A stretch of DNA of 64,000 nucleotides from Metaphire vulgaris (lineage: Eukaryota; Annelida; Clitellata; Crassiclitellata; Megascolecidae): positions 16,167,776 to 16,231,775 of the forward strand of contig CM030845.1 of the NCBI GenBank assembly GCA_018105865.1. The letters run 5' to 3'. The notes beneath the pieces are model-generated. The model saw only the letters and a program-made list of their open reading frames with translations, ran no database searches and was not told the DNA's origin. The position numbers and the translations under genes were made by a program. This document shows, in pieces, positions 21,427-33,800 of this stretch. Position 1 is the stretch's first letter. Each line of letters starts with the position of its first letter.

Positions 21427-22027
21427 ACTAAACAGAGCGGGTTCAGCGCGTGTAGGAAATCCGCTCCTACCGACGTGAGCATCCACCCCAGGGCTCAGCT
21501 GATCTACCCGAGACTCGGGCGTCATGCTGTCCTCCCGGACAGAAGACTTTGCATCGGGCTTCTTAACATTCGTTCTGTCTGTAATAAGATAGAAAATGTC
21601 CTTGAACTATTCGACGATTTTCGCCTTAATATACTCGCCCTAACTGAGACTTGGCACGAAGACTCCGATAGAGTCGCAATGAAAAGATTCCGTGACATGG
21701 GACTCAGTGTCATAGAGCAGGCACGAGGCATACGGGAGCAGTCCCGGCTAGACAATTTACTTCACATCAATCACGGAGGCATAGAGGTGATGTCGAAGTC
21801 TGGGACTCGATTATCCAAGATTTAACACAAGCTAAGACCTAGTACGTTTGAGTTAATATGTTGTAGAGTCGGAGGAAATCACACGACGGTCACTGTTGCC
21901 GTAATCTATCGCCCTGGGTCACAGCATGTGTCGGAGAAAATCTTTTCGGAGCAGTCTTCCTTGATGGAATTGCTGCAGGCTGCTACAAATAGTCCGACAT
22001 GAGTAGTCATAGATTTTAACATTCATC

Positions 22028-22196
22028 TAGTGTTGGAGTTGCGGAGAGGTTGGGGGCTGAACCTCCCCCAGCTAATTTTGCAACCCTCCCAAAACCGCAT
22101 CGGGTACATGCAGCTTCTGTCATTCATTGAATTTCAGTCTAATGAAAATCTCAAACCCCAGGTCAAATTTCACAACTCCAACAGTGCATTCATCTG
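22028..22196. mobile_element. hAT-like MITE nested in LINE-A
   Basis: Ends are TAGTGTTGGAGTTG and CAACTCCAACAGTG (near-inverted). The 8-bp flanks CATTCATC at 22020-22027 and 22197-22204 are identical. Removing the 169-bp insert brings the LINE endonuclease FNIH segment next to downstream LINE coding sequence. Confidence 0.85.
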
Positions 22197-22700
22197 GAGC
22201 GAACCATGGACAGTTACAGTCGGGAGTCTGTTCAGATGCTGGAAACATTCAACCTATCACAACTAGTCCGAGAGTCGGTTCACGCCTTGTGGGGGGCGGA
22301 CTGCTGGACGTTGTAATAGCACCGGGTGAGGGCGTGTCGAATGACGTCACAGCGAGTGATGTGGGGCTCTCGGATGACATGCTGGTCCACTGGTCCGTTA
22401 CAGTTTCTCTACCGAGTGTCGAGTACACGACGAGTCTCCGGAGGCGCTGGTCCACCTTCATTCAGGATCTGTTTATCCAGCGTTTGAAAATTGAAAGCGT
22501 CGGGGTTGTGCTGTGAGCTGGACACTAGTGGAACGACATATTGGCCTTCCTCTGTCTGCTAGACTTGTCGGAAGCGTTCGACGCGGTGGATCACGTGATC
22601 ATGATTCGCCGACTGGAACACGCACCTATGGAATCGATGGAGACGTTCTGGTCTGGTTACGTGATTACCTTGCTGACAGGTTGCAGTCAGTATGATAGAA

Positions 22701-25017
22701 CGTGATAGGCCCTCCGTGTATGCGACACGTGGGGATCGAAATCCACGCCTATGCATAATTTCTCTAATTCATGCTTATTATTGTTTTTCATTGATTGACT
22801 AACTTAAAAGTACATTGCGTCGAATTTACCGTATTAAAATTGTGCTTTCTTTTGTAAATGAACCTAGAGTTCTTTCAGTAATTTACTCTCTGTTTTTGTA
22901 TTAGAAGTCGATTTCTTCATCTGACTTTCGGAATTGTGTGTTCATTAGCTTGTTTGTCACTATAATTTATTAATTAAAATTCAGAAGATTGAAAATTTTA
23001 TTTGAAGTTGTGAAAGTTAAATGCTGATACTCGTCAGATGGCGCTATCTTGCTTCAGAGTTCAATAACGATTCAAATGAATACAGCAGCTATCATGCAGT
23101 GGGCCAGGTGTTTTAAATTAAGCCAATTAATAATTCGTGTCTGGGACCCATAAATCACGAAATTGTATGTTATCGCGACTGTCACTTTTGACAGGCAAAA
23201 TCCATCTATCAAAAACCCAATTCCTCGACTTCAAAGTTCTCGATTTCTAACTCTCTCTTTGTTGCTTCAAGATAGCTTAATTTTGATTGATGAGTCCGAT
23301 GACAGATATCCTCAAGACCTCATATTCTACAGAAGGACGCAAACAGAAAGAAACGGAGTGCGAAGCGACAATCGTTGCACTGCGGATTCTTCAGAAGAGA
23401 CCTTGTGAAGACAACGACGTTGAGTCAAGGACAGAGTCGTGAGTTCTATCTCTGACGGTCTAACTCCAAAATATACAAATAAAAACTGATGGGATAATGG
23501 TCATAACCACGCAACGCAGTAATTGAATTGGCTTCGCGTATAGAATGTTTCAACAAATGCAAGCGTTGTGTTACTCTGACGCAAAAGTTCAACGGAAACT
23601 TCGGAAAGTCTCGCAGCAGGCAATCGCCCCAAAGGTCACTGATCCGAAAATTGATGTCTGCTAAATCGGGCTGGATTGACTAGAATATGACTCTCGCGCA
23701 TGTCAGCGTGACTGCGCATTGACTGAACATGCATTGCATATCTATAGCGTTAGAATAATGTTCAGTCACTTGTGATAATATTGCTTTTCACCTAAACTGC
23801 AGATCGAGCCCAGAGAGCTTCAGCGATTTCTGCCAGACAAAAAGACTCTGTATTCGATCCATTCGTACTTCTAAATGTAGCCACTTAGACTGAAAGACGT
23901 GTTGTACAAACCGTAGTCGAATAAGCTATGCGTGACTTGTGGTCTGACAATGTCATAGCTTTGAAACCGTTGAATGTCTACGCTCTTTTGTAAAATAGCT
24001 TCTAAGTCTATTGCATATAGCAACTTTCTTTACTGAAACAATAGTTGAACAGTGAAACGAGAATATTGATTGCGATAGAATTAAGCGATAATAGATTCTC
24101 ATGAAATTCTTCCCATACGGATGGTTGGAAATTAAATCGTCTTCAGTTAAAGTACATTATAATTTTCTCCTTTGCCCTTGATCTGGTAACATTTCATGCG
24201 GCATTATGATGCTGATGACGCACAAATAACCAAAATTAAACGACCAAGATGATTCCATATTGAAAACTGCTAATGTTATCTTATTGTGGATTGCTAAGAA
24301 CAGTCAAAATGATATTTAAGATTATCGATTGATTATTGTCTTTAAAACATATGCTATACACTTTTGTGCTATTTACAGTATTTACCGTATATATATAAAT
24401 TTCTGGGACATTTCCCTCTTTTTTATTTTATTGTCATTGCATTCCATCCCATCATAATCTTTGTATTGTAGGCCTACACGACACGACATACAACAGCTTG
24501 GATCTACTGTAGGGCGCGTACCTTTGTGTACGAGACCTATTTGCACCAAATGAAGATAAGACGAATTGTACCTCAAGAAAGAGTCGCAACTTGTGGACGT
24601 TCATGCGTAAACGGCTGGTAAAAACAAAGTTTACTGAAACTAGTCTTGTATGTTATAGGCTATGCGCAGCGGCTGCCTACTCGGACGCCGTAAGCACAGT
24701 CATATACAGGTTCATGCTTTTGTCAAGCGCATATCTTTGTAAATGGGCTATGCCTGCTAAATGACAGTAAGGACTTTGTAGCTCATGAACGATATGCAAG
24801 CGCACCCCTGTCACTGACCAAGTAACCACGATAATGTCACTAACTATGCAAAGCCGTACCTGCAACACATGCAAAGCTTGTAGTAAAATTAATTAATTAT
24901 TAGTATTTTATTCACTTTTATGTTGATATACACAAAATATATACCTACTCAAAATACCTATGATTAAAAGTCGTAGTTGTAAATACAGTATTAAAAAGTT
25001 TAGAATAACGTGTCAAC
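22701..25017. other. Intergenic, apparently single-copy
   Basis: No recognisable gene or transposon terminus. An 81-residue plus frame at 23163-23408 has no known motif. Confidence 0.4.
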
Positions 25018-25950
25018 CAGAGGCGTTATTTGTAGGGGAAGTGGGGAATCTTCCCCTCCCCTCACTGCCCAACTACATCCCCCTACTGAGATGGCTACTG
25101 ACATCCCAGCCAGGGAAGTCAATCTTACCCGTCACTGTGACTGTGACAGGAAAATGCATTCACCGTCAGCAGAGGGGAACAATTTTCGGCGCTTCGCGCC
25201 CACCATAAGTAAAAGAATGAAACTTGATGTTCTGTGGTAACTGGGGGCAGATATATTCTAACTTTTGAAAAAATTTACCTGTGCTGCTGATTAAACCATT
25301 TATACATCGTCATGGCCAGCTAATAAAACTGACAGATCACTATTTGGTGATAGATCAGTAGTTTACCTAGCAGAAATGTGCGAAGTAGCACCGCCACTAG
25401 CCTTGGATCAGTTCCGACAGTACAAGAATAACAATGCGAAAGTAATCGGCAATGTGCTTGCTCCAGTACTCAGTAGAATTCAAATTCTGCCTATCTCGTC
25501 GGCTGAATGTGAGTGGGGCTTCTCGTGCATGAATATAAATGAAACGCCTGTTAGAAATCAACTCGGTATTCATACACTTTCATCTCTTGGGTATGCGGTG
25601 GGCGATATGCTGCCTCAGATGCACCGACTGACAAAAAAACTGACAAGACATCTGTGTCAATTTCTGCCATGGTAACTCTGTATTAGTGTTAATGATACTT
25701 GCTTGAATTGAGTTGCAGATTTTCATTTGTTGCAACTTGCAGTTGCGCTATTACATTTATGGTTTAAATAAATGGTGTGTGACGATGTATACAAATAATA
25801 CTAAACGTTAGAGAAAAGTACTGTGCATTAAACCATGCATTTCCCATACCCCACTGCTCGTCACGCCCCCACTGCTCATAGTGTCCCCCACTGATCGCCA
25901 TGTTCCCCCTAATGTTCTCCCCACTGCTCCGGGTTACAAATCGCACCCTG
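25018..25950 (+). mobile_element. Internally deleted hAT element with C-terminal transposase piece
   Basis: Left end CAGAGGCGTTATTTGTAGGG; the right end reads CAGGGTGCGATTTGTAACCC on the other strand. Flanking 8-mers GTGTCAAC and GTGTCAAG match 7 of 8. Frame 25376-25675 encodes the hAT C-terminal (dimerisation) region: ILPISSAECEWGFSCMN followed by RNQLGIHTLSSL, matching the family pattern S-A-E-C-E-R-G-F-S-x-M-N. The N-terminal zinc finger and catalytic core are absent. Confidence 0.85.
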
Positions 25951-26329
25951 GTGTCAAGGGTTAGTCAACGAAGCTAAGTATAGGATTATTCAAGGCAAGA
26001 TCAGTTGCGAGCAAATTCTGACACAAACTAGACACAGAAGGTGAAAATAAATTATTCAAAGCCATGCGTGTATTAAGTGAATTGGCGATGCATGGTGTGT
26101 CAATAAATGCAAGCAATGGCATGTCCCTGCTGCTGCTGCGGCGCCTCCGCAGTAGTCTAGTGAAGGAAATGCGAGAGATATCGTGTAGTCAGTCTATAAA
26201 CGATATTATGAAAGTTGAATATTGACCAACCGACAGACAGCCTGGATATAGACTCGACTCGTCGACCCACGGTCTACCGTCAGTCGAATTAGAGTATTTA
26301 ATTCTTCACTGAAGGCAATGTCCATAACG

Positions 26330-27080
26330 ACACAACAGCAGCAGCCGATCTCTTCAGCAGATGAGGATATTGTCTTCAACATGCCGTAGTTTTCTATTCC
26401 AATCCACTACTTCATGTCATCTAGCCAGGTTCTTCTTGGTCTTACTTTAATATTACGACCTACATTTCGCTCTAGAACGTATTGTACTATTGGACCTGTT
26501 CATCATATTGAGTTGTTCTTTAGGCTATATCTTTCTAACAAGATACAGTATTAATGCTGTTATTGCTAAATACTCAGAAACAGTAAGCAGACCTAATTAC
26601 CACTGTATCTGCATCTGTATCTAGGTCTTCTTCGCAGAATAAGGTTGCCAACAGTGATGAATAGTTGATCTCCAAGGCATCCTCCGCTGGCTCTGTTGAT
26701 CAGACGCCAGCCTTCGAGTTTATTTAGTCCACTCGCCAATGTTGTCGATCCAGGCTACTGCCGGTCTCTCTCTCTCTATATCTCTCTCTCTATTTCTTTT
26801 TCCCGATGTTAATCCCGTTTTGATAGTTTGCTCGATGCTCATTTTCTCTTGATGAAGTACATAGCAGAGGTAGCATAGTTTCACTTGTTGTAAGAGCACT
26901 GGTTTTTCTCCAAGCTTTGACCATACTGCTTCGCTGGTCATCTTAGCAGTCCAAGAAATCTGCAGTTTCTGGGCACATTTGTTTTCAAAGGCTAAATACC
27001 TTCTTCTCGTCTGTCTTCTACAGCGTCCAGCTCTCAGTCGTAGGTGGCTATTGGCCATACTAGTGCTTTAACTGGTTTCC
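26330..27080 (-). mobile_element. Two RTE-like LINE 3' fragments
   Basis: Minus-strand 27060-26700 gives ENKCAQKLQISWTAKMTSEA and later AVAWIDNIGEWTK, the tail of an RTE-type protein, with a (GA)n interruption. A second piece (about 26480-26330) reads VRPRRTWLDDMK, stop, WIGIENYGMLK; this matches the tail at 32041-32160, which has WTGIENYGEMKRLAEDRDKW. Both are 5'-truncated. Confidence 0.65.
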
Positions 27081-27439
27081 AGCAGGTGTTCATACTGATT
27101 CCTTTGTTTTAAAAGTGATTTTCAGTTCGTTGAGTGTTTTTGATGCTTAAGCAAGTCTTGATTTTATTTCAGTCGAATAATCTTCTCACTCAGTAATGGT
27201 GTCACTCAAGATTCCGCATGTCAGCTAATTACTGCTTCTTAGTTATTGACATGCCCACATTTAGAGATTTACATGGTGTACATTTCTGAAGAAAGATATT
27301 AAGGCTTTAGAAGGAGTTCAACATAGACAACAAAAATGATCAAGGAGTATCAGAGACTACCTATGAAGAAAGGCCAAAACGTTGGCGATTAACAGTTTTG
27401 AGAAAAGCAGAGTGTGAGTAGGTTTAATTGAGACACTTA
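27081..27439. other. Intergenic, nothing recognised
   Basis: No coding frame or repeat end recognised. Confidence 0.4.
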
Positions 27440-27855
27440 ATCAGTTAGGTTAGGTTAAAAAGTCAATTTATATAGCGCAAAAACCTTGAACGAAGAGTCA
27501 AAGGCTAGAGCGCTTTACACTATACGACGTCTCGAAGAAATACGTTTTAAGTTTCCTTGCGAACGAATCAAGATTGGACTCTCTAGTCACATGGCCAGGT
27601 AGTGCGTTCCAAAGAATAGGGTTTCCGCACTTGAACGACCTCTCGCCGAATTTTGCCGTTCGAGACGGAGGAGGAACGACCAGTCTGACGTCTCGACTGG
27701 ACGTTAGTTGCAGACGCCTGTCGGTAGACGATGGTCTCAGGACCAAAGACGCCAGGTAGTCCGGGAAAGCTGGATCTTGCAGGGCTCAGAACGTGAGGAT
27801 ACTGTGACAAAATTTTAGGCCTAGCCTTCCTTTCATAATCGCACACCTCTCTCTG
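27440..27855 (-). mobile_element. L2/CR1-like LINE 3' end
   Basis: Minus-strand frame 27746-27498: LVVPPPSRTAKFGERSFKCG, NPILWNALPGHVT and FARKLKTYFFETSY, followed by a short 3' UTR with TTTTTGCGCTATATAAATTG. It is of the same class as 13965-14300. Upstream coding continues in another frame to about 27850. Confidence 0.8.
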
Positions 27856-29040
27856 CGTTTGTTCGTTTGATTAAGTATAGCTTCGCTGTTGTACGCAGAA
27901 CATTCTCACTTCATTCGCCAGATGGCATTGCGACTTTATACGTTTACCATGGCTTGATACGTTTGCGTTGTTCGATATTTCAAATAATCATTATAATTAA
28001 GCCATCGCACTTTCGATAGTTATTCGACGCATATGTAGTGTTAAGAAGTTGAAACTGTTTTATCCTAGATTATTAAGTAATTGGCGACATTCGTTTTCGA
28101 ATGCTGTTCTTTTGCCTGCGACTTTGCGTGAACCTTTTTCTAGCGAGGCGTATTTCTATACGCCGCGGCTATACGTGTATGTGGTTTCGCCATTTGTTCG
28201 CAAGGTGGCGCCACTGCATTTCACCGTTGTCTAATACGATTTCAGCGATCAATACTTTGACTAATTGTTATAATTAAGTTATTGAACTATCGATCATAAT
28301 TCGATATCTGTATTGTGTTATATGTTCGAAGTAACTTACCTTTCGAGTTTGAAGCGTATGGCATCTTTAATTACTAAATGCCGCATGATTTGTTAAGTGT
28401 GTTTTGTACACCCGTTTTAAGCAAGGACCTAGGGTCTTAAGTATCGTCACCCTACGGTCCTCAGGAGGATTGAAGAAAGAATAGAAGGAGGTCAACACCT
28501 GAGTTTTTACTCTTGTCGAAGAGGAGTTGCCCCTCGTTGACCTCGCCCAGACAAGACAGCACTTGAGCTTGCTCTCGTGTTTGGAGAGCCTACGAGTGCA
28601 TTAGGAGAAGACATCTCCTGCGCTTGCGCCCGTAGCCTCGCTCCTCAGGCGGACCGCGCTTCGCCTGAGGACTCCACGTCTGGGGGTACGAAGATCCTGG
28701 TACGAAGGTCCTGCTACAGCATCGACTGGTGGACGCCGCGACTGGTATCCTCCGCCGCAGTTCGTCGACTCGCTCGACGCTACTCTGGCCGCCGAATCGA
28801 CCTACCGCGACTCCCGTCTTCGTGACCAAACGCCGCCGTGCAGATCCTCGTCCTGATAGCCCGCATCTCCCGTATTTGTGACCGGACGACGCCTCTGCTG
28901 AAACCGCTGCAGGACCTACGCCTAGGACGACCCCTGCGTCGCCCGACTACCCTTCTCGGGGATACACGGAAGATTTTCCGCCGGTACGCACCGCACCATC
29001 CCTTGGAACGCGACTCCCTCAGTGACTGTTAAACCCTCTT
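27856..29040. other. Unrecognised; GC-rich proline-coding block at 28545-29030
   Basis: 27856-28440 is AT-rich with two loosely similar halves (a TTATAATTAAG core at about 27993 and 28270). From 28545 to 29030 composition switches to GC-rich; one frame is rich in Pro, Ala and Thr and others are rich in Arg. It could be a decayed ORF1/gag-like region or the 5' part of an unrecognised retroelement; no diagnostic motif is seen. Confidence 0.3.
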
Positions 29041-29109
29041 AAGTGACATTGAATTCTCCTAGAAGCCTATACAGAACTATCTGCGTTATTGATGACGATC
29101 TAATTAAGA

Positions 29110-30620
29110 TTTTTTATTCCTTTGCATATAATAAAACGTTTATGACTGAAAGAATGAATTGTCTTCTGTTCTCAAGCGAGCGAGCTGCCCAAATACCAGG
29201 GCAGGGGCCCACGTAAAAATTTATTGTAGTGGCGATTTTCCTCTCCAAGGCTTTCCCCTTCTGACTAACCGAGGCTTCGTTCATAGCAAGCAGTACCCAA
29301 AGCGGGTCCCCGAATATTTTATTGGAATCCCCGGAAGAAGAATTACGCCGCAATTAGAGCCCAGAGTGGGACCTTTTGATTCAAGGGAAGTTGATAACCG
29401 CCCAGGGAAAGTATCTGCCCCGGAAAGTTCAGTAGGAAGAGGAAAAACGCGACAATACACCTCTCGTAGGCAATACGTTCCGGGCTACAGAGCCAATGTA
29501 GCTTCTCTTTCAGAAAAGGGGAGATGTGCTCTACTCTTCGAACCCCGAAGATAATCCGGGCAGAGGAATTAAGAACCATCTGCAGCCGACTAAGCTGGTA
29601 GTCGGGCAGGCCCCAGAGAATACTGTTACAATAGTCGACCATTGTGATAATGAAAGCACGGCCTAGGAGAGTCGCCGCCGAGGTTGGTAGGTGACGGAGA
29701 ATCTCCCTGATCCGCCGCAGCTGATAATAGCAGGACCGGGAGACGTTTCCAATATGAACGTCAAACGCGAGCGATGCGTCGAAGTGGACCCCCAAGAGGC
29801 GCATTTCGGAGGAGGGAAGGACGTGCTCTCCATCTATCAGGAACGCGACCGACTGATCAGGTGCCCCCTCCTGGCAGTCGCGAGCCACAATAGTTCTGTC
29901 TTGCGAGGATTTAGCGCAAGACGATTCACGTCAGTCCACTTTTAATCCTGGTGACACAGTCAGAGATGCGAGCGCGGAGTCCCTCAGTGTCAGAGTGGAG
30001 GCAAAAAGAGTAAATTTGTACATCGTCCGCGTAAGCGTGCGCCTCCAAACCGCAGGACCTGACTATGTCGCTAATCTCTGCGACATAAAGAATGAAGAGC
30101 AAGGGTCCTAAAACCGACTCCTGCGGCACTCCGCTGAGGACCCGGCGCGGGGACGACGTTTGTCCTTTCCAGCAAACTGACTGCGTTCTGTCCGTAAGGT
30201 AGTCGCGTAGCCAGGCGAGAACCTTGCCTCCGATACCATAGGAGAGTTCGAGTCGACGAATGAGGATATCCTGGTTCACGGTATCGAAGGCTGTCGAAAG
30301 ATCAAGCGAACAGAGGAGGGCCAGCTGCATGGCCGTTCGTAATCGTGTCTACGATGTCATTATATATTCGAAATACGGCCGTTTCAGTCGAATGGCCACG
30401 CCGGTACGCCGACTGATTCCTCGGCATGAGGCCATTAGACGCCAGGTAACGGACCATTTGCAAATTTACTGCCCTCTCGAGCAATTTCGAGAGGAAGGGG
30501 AGATTGGATACTGTACGGTAAGTGGACATGTCAGCAGGGTCAGAGCCAGCCAGGGCGCTTAAGATGCGGACATAGACTGCCGCATGCTTCCAGGTCGAGG
30601 GGACGGCAGGTCACGGCAAA
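29110..30620 (-). mobile_element. LINE-B (CR1/L2-like), RT to C-terminus
   Basis: Minus-strand order: DPADMSTYRTVSNLPFLSKL, NQSAYRRGHSTETAVF, SLDLSTAFDTVNQDILIRRL, SGVPQESVLGPLLFILYV, HAYADDVQIYS (Y-A-D-D intact, about 30040-30009), then LLGVHFDASLAFDVHI, ITMVDYCNSILWGLP and SARIIFGVRRVEHISPFL. In the usual GVPQGS box Gly is Glu. Frame changes occur near 30330 and 29900. The endonuclease is absent (5' truncation at about 30620). Confidence 0.85.
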
Positions 30621-30959
30621 ACAGTATGACGGAACCCGAGGACATAACATAATAACCTAGGACATAACATGAAACAGTTTAAGAAACGGATTGTGAGATA
30701 CAAATATACTAGTTGCAATATCCCACACCTTGATAAAGTTACACTAATATAAAACTGGAATATTAGACCTATAGTCCTTAATTGTATTTTGAAATGTGGA
30801 AAATAAATCTGGACCCTACGTGATTTAGAAATTGTGTTTTATTACGCTAAAGTTTATTTAGTTAAAAAACTGTCATCGTCCGAATCTCTCTTTTTCAAAC
30901 TAGAAATGTTAAGATTCATATCGATTTAATTGTATATATTGGAAAACTTATTTAACTTT
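30621..30959. other. Intergenic (possible intron), AT-rich
   Basis: Nothing recognised; the 3' part would be intron upstream of GT11 copy 2. Confidence 0.4.
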
Positions 30960-32009
30960 TTCCAGTTGATACTGACGATCAGCAGACGATTTATATTTTC
31001 ACGATTTTATGAGATATCAAACTGAAATGGCAGTTCTCAGCAATATTAATTTCTGCAAGAAAGCTATTGCTGTCTTGTCAACTTGTACAATTGTCACCTT
31101 GTTATTAGTGGCCAGGAATAATTTAATTTCAAATGCTAAACTCATTAGGACTTCGAATTCAAGTGTGACTACATCAAATTCAAGTGTGACTACATCTGGA
31201 TATGTGACAATAGGAGCGGTTACTGGCAGACTAGGAAATCAGATTTTCAACTTCGCCTCTCTGTTCTATGTTGCGGTACAAACAAGGCGAGAAGTCGTTC
31301 TATTCAATGGTCACGCTGCTCGAAAAATATTTCATTCTCAGGGTTAGAAGAATCAACAAATCTTGTCCATGTTTTCAAATCCCTACAAATTTGGCTATAA
31401 AAGACATAGAGGAAGCAATGAGAAGCCACAAAGCCAATAACAGCCAAACGATAATTGTAATACATGCAGCGTTTTCAAACTGGAAGTATATTCAAACCGT
31501 ACAAGATTTAGCTAGGACTCATATAAAATTCCGTCAGAACATTGAAGACTCTGCCAGAGACTTTTTGAGAAAAAATATTCCAAAAAAGATGGAATGAAGG
31601 ACAATTTATTCGCATTGGAATTCACAGCAGACGCGGAGACTTCTTGGACGGCTATTGGCGTAATCGCGGTTACACGACAGCGACTGAATCTTATTACAAA
31701 AAAGCGATGAAATATTTTACTGATCGATACAAATTGGTTCAATTCAACGTCGCATCAGATGATGTGAAATGGTCTCGCCAGCATATAACGTAGGCCTACG
31801 ATAACCAGTCATCCTCTGTTAATGTGACTTATTCTGAGAAACATTCACCTGGACAGGATATGGCCATTCAGTCTCTATGTAATCATTCCATCATTTCAAC
31901 TGGCACTTACGGATGGATGGCGGCGTGGTTTACAAACGGAACAACAGTCTACTATTCCAATTTCCCACGCAAAGGATCCCATAATGCAGAGTTTCAGAAT
32001 TTCAACTAA
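30960..32009 (+). pseudogene. Alpha-1,2-fucosyltransferase (GT11) relic, copy 2
   Basis: The acceptor TTTTTCCAG (about 30956-30964) and following TTGATACTGACGA parallel copy 1. From ATG at 31009: a type II anchor (CKKAIAVLSTCTIVTLLLVA), a stem with a 21-bp duplication (SNSSVTTSNSSVTTS), then GRLGNQIFNFASLFYVAV. The frame shifts at about 31325, continues VRRINKSCPCF to KNIPKK, shifts again at about 31590, and gives FIRIGIHSRRGDFL (intact H-x-R-R-G-D), then SDDVKWSRQHIT. There an inserted TAGGCC adds a stop (31789-31794). It resumes with NVTYSEKHSPGQDMAI and IISTGTYGWMAAW. Two frameshifts plus a nonsense codon make this a clear pseudogene. Confidence 0.85.
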
Positions 32010-32040
32010 TAGGTCTATAAACACTTGTTAATTATAATTA

Positions 32041-32160
32041 AGCTGGACTGGCATAGAAAATTATGGGGAAATGAAAAGATTAGCTGAAGACCGAGACAAA
32101 TGGAGACAAGTCGTGACTGCCAACCATCAAATCGAAGATGGCACACCATAATGATGATGA
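32041..32160 (+). mobile_element. RTE-like LINE extreme 3' end
   Basis: Reads WTGIENYGEMKRLAEDRDKW, then RQVVTANHQIEDG and tandem stops followed by ATGATGA. This is a typical RTE-type C-terminus and tail; everything upstream is truncated. Confidence 0.75.
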
Positions 32161-32294
32161 ATTATAATTATTCTTAAAACAGAGATTTAAAATTGATCTA
32201 ACTATGATTGTGAATCAATATTCTTTACTCTTAGGTCTTAGCACAGATATTCTAAGAAATATTCTAAATATTAACTATGAACATTTGCCACTAG

Positions 32295-32476
32295 CATTAG
32301 CGTCGCCATGGAGAGGCAAATGAGGGCAACTGCCCCCCCCCCAACCTGCCCCAGACCACCTGCCAGATTCGCGCAAATCCGGTGAGAAAGTTTTCTGTGG
32401 AGGGGTGAGGAGTGGGTAATGAATCTGACACGCTAGCCCCTTTGCCCCCAACCAAAAATTTGTGGCGACGCCACTG
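32295..32476. mobile_element. hAT-like MITE, perfect 8-bp duplication
   Basis: The left end CATTAGCGTCGCCA pairs with right TGGCGACGCCACTG. Flanks GCCACTAG at 32287-32294 and 32477-32484 are identical. The body is C-rich, with runs of C near 32331. Confidence 0.85.
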
Positions 32477-32484
32477 GCCACTAG

Positions 32485-33711
32485 GGTATGAGTTTAGTTA
32501 TAATTCTTGTTAGATTATCTAAGTTATTTAAAATTGAAAGTGCAATGTTCAATGTTCATTAGTTTTAAAGTTGTTTTAGCCAGTTATTATGATAGACGTT
32601 GAAAGTGAGGCACATCTGCTGCTGACAATATTACCAGAAACTGAAAGCAGTTTTTCTCGCATGGAACAGTGGTGGAAGGCGTAGAAAGGTATTTGCGTGA
32701 CAAAGTGGTCAGAGTTGGATAAGCACCTTCATGATCCTTGCACGATTCACTCGTTCATTGAGTTTACCTTATGAATTTTCATTGGACACATGATACCAAC
32801 ATCTGCTTGTAAAAACATAGATCTTTGTTTGCGATATCTTCTCGGAAGCCAAAAAGAAATGTCCTTGCAGATACGTAGATGGTGTCAGAGAAACAGAGAC
32901 TATAGTGCATAATGCCATTCCTCGAACGGGTTCAATATAGTATTTAATCTAGGCCGTTTCCAGGAGAAATTGCCCTCCTCCCCGAAAATTTCAAATTCCC
33001 GCAGAAATGTTGGCATACCACATGGACTAACAGCAGCCCCTAGCAGAATTCTCCCGGCTTTGTCAGTTCCCCTCGGTTTTGTCAGTTTTCACCCGGAGTC
33101 CAGGAGTCTAGATTTAAACACCGGTTCAATAGACAATTTTACGCTGTGGCTCAATAAATTCCGAAACATTTTTATTTTGGACATAACTTTGTCAAATTTT
33201 GACCAATCGTGATAAATCCCTGGAGGAATTTAGCTGAGAGAATTCCAAAACACACCTATGTTCGTTTTTTTGCAACATTTGCTATTTGAAGGAAATGTAT
33301 GCCACGAATCAAAGGACTTCGCAATTATTCATTACATGTTGCACTTTTGGAACAGATATATTATGACAAACAATGACTAAATCGTGTACACAGTTAATTA
33401 ATTATATATATAAGAAAAACGAGCGAATTACTTGTCATCCAGAAGGTCTGGTAGATGCTATAGGTCTACACTACTGTACTGCACTGAGAATGTGCAGTTA
33501 TCATATCGCAATAGCGCAAATAGGAATCGCCAGTCGTAGCCACCACTTGGTGCGCTCAATATGCGATAAAACAGTTCACATTGCAGTAAAATCTTTTCAG
33601 ATAAAGTCACGTGATTTTATCTGGATTGAGAAAAAGCTGTAGGCAGAAATCTGATCTGCCTCAATTGCGCGCAAAAAAGATTTTAAACCAAAAGTCATGA
33701 GGTGAGTCAGG
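32485..33711. other. Intergenic; possible hAT C-terminal scrap
   Basis: Near 32600-32690 a frame reads LLTILPETESSFSRMEQWW, faintly like the hAT C-terminus (L-P-x-x-x-x-x-x-x-S-F-S-x-M). Nothing else is recognised. Confidence 0.25.
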
Positions 33712-33800
33712 TCTTTCTATGTGACCTCGAACCCGCGACCTTCTGCTCTAGCGTTCAATGTTGTTGCGATTCTGCTAACTCCCGCCCTTCAATAGGTTTA
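33712..33800 (-). mobile_element. SINE-2 head fragment
   Basis: On the minus strand, GAGCAGAAGGTCGCGGGTTC (B-box region) and upstream GGCGGGAGTTAGCAGAATCG and CAACAAC align with the head of SINE-2 at 41261. The body is absent. Confidence 0.6.

Larger units (their letters stand above)
19985..22700 (+). mobile_element. LINE-A copy 1 (CR1/L2-like), with nested RTE-like LINE and MITE
   Basis: The 5' part (19985-20390) matches 56732-57122 reversed almost base for base. The ORF can be read from MSSTSEEEMHDFLTYARTQL (20178), is interrupted at 20390, resumes at 21430, and enters an AP endonuclease (LCIGLLNIRSVCNKIENVL, LALTETWHED, VIYRPGS). In the expected GDFNIH box the glycine has become isoleucine (IDFNIH). 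RT retains LLDLSEAFDAVDHV and then YLADRLQSV. Roughly the linker and RT N-terminus are missing between the endonuclease and RT (about 22480-22540), and everything after RT motif 3 is missing. Frameshifts are numerous. Confidence 0.85.

Noticed and set aside
28049..28234. LTR starting near 27890
   Set aside because: TG-like and CA-like ends can be imagined, but no inverted ends, duplication or second copy support it.
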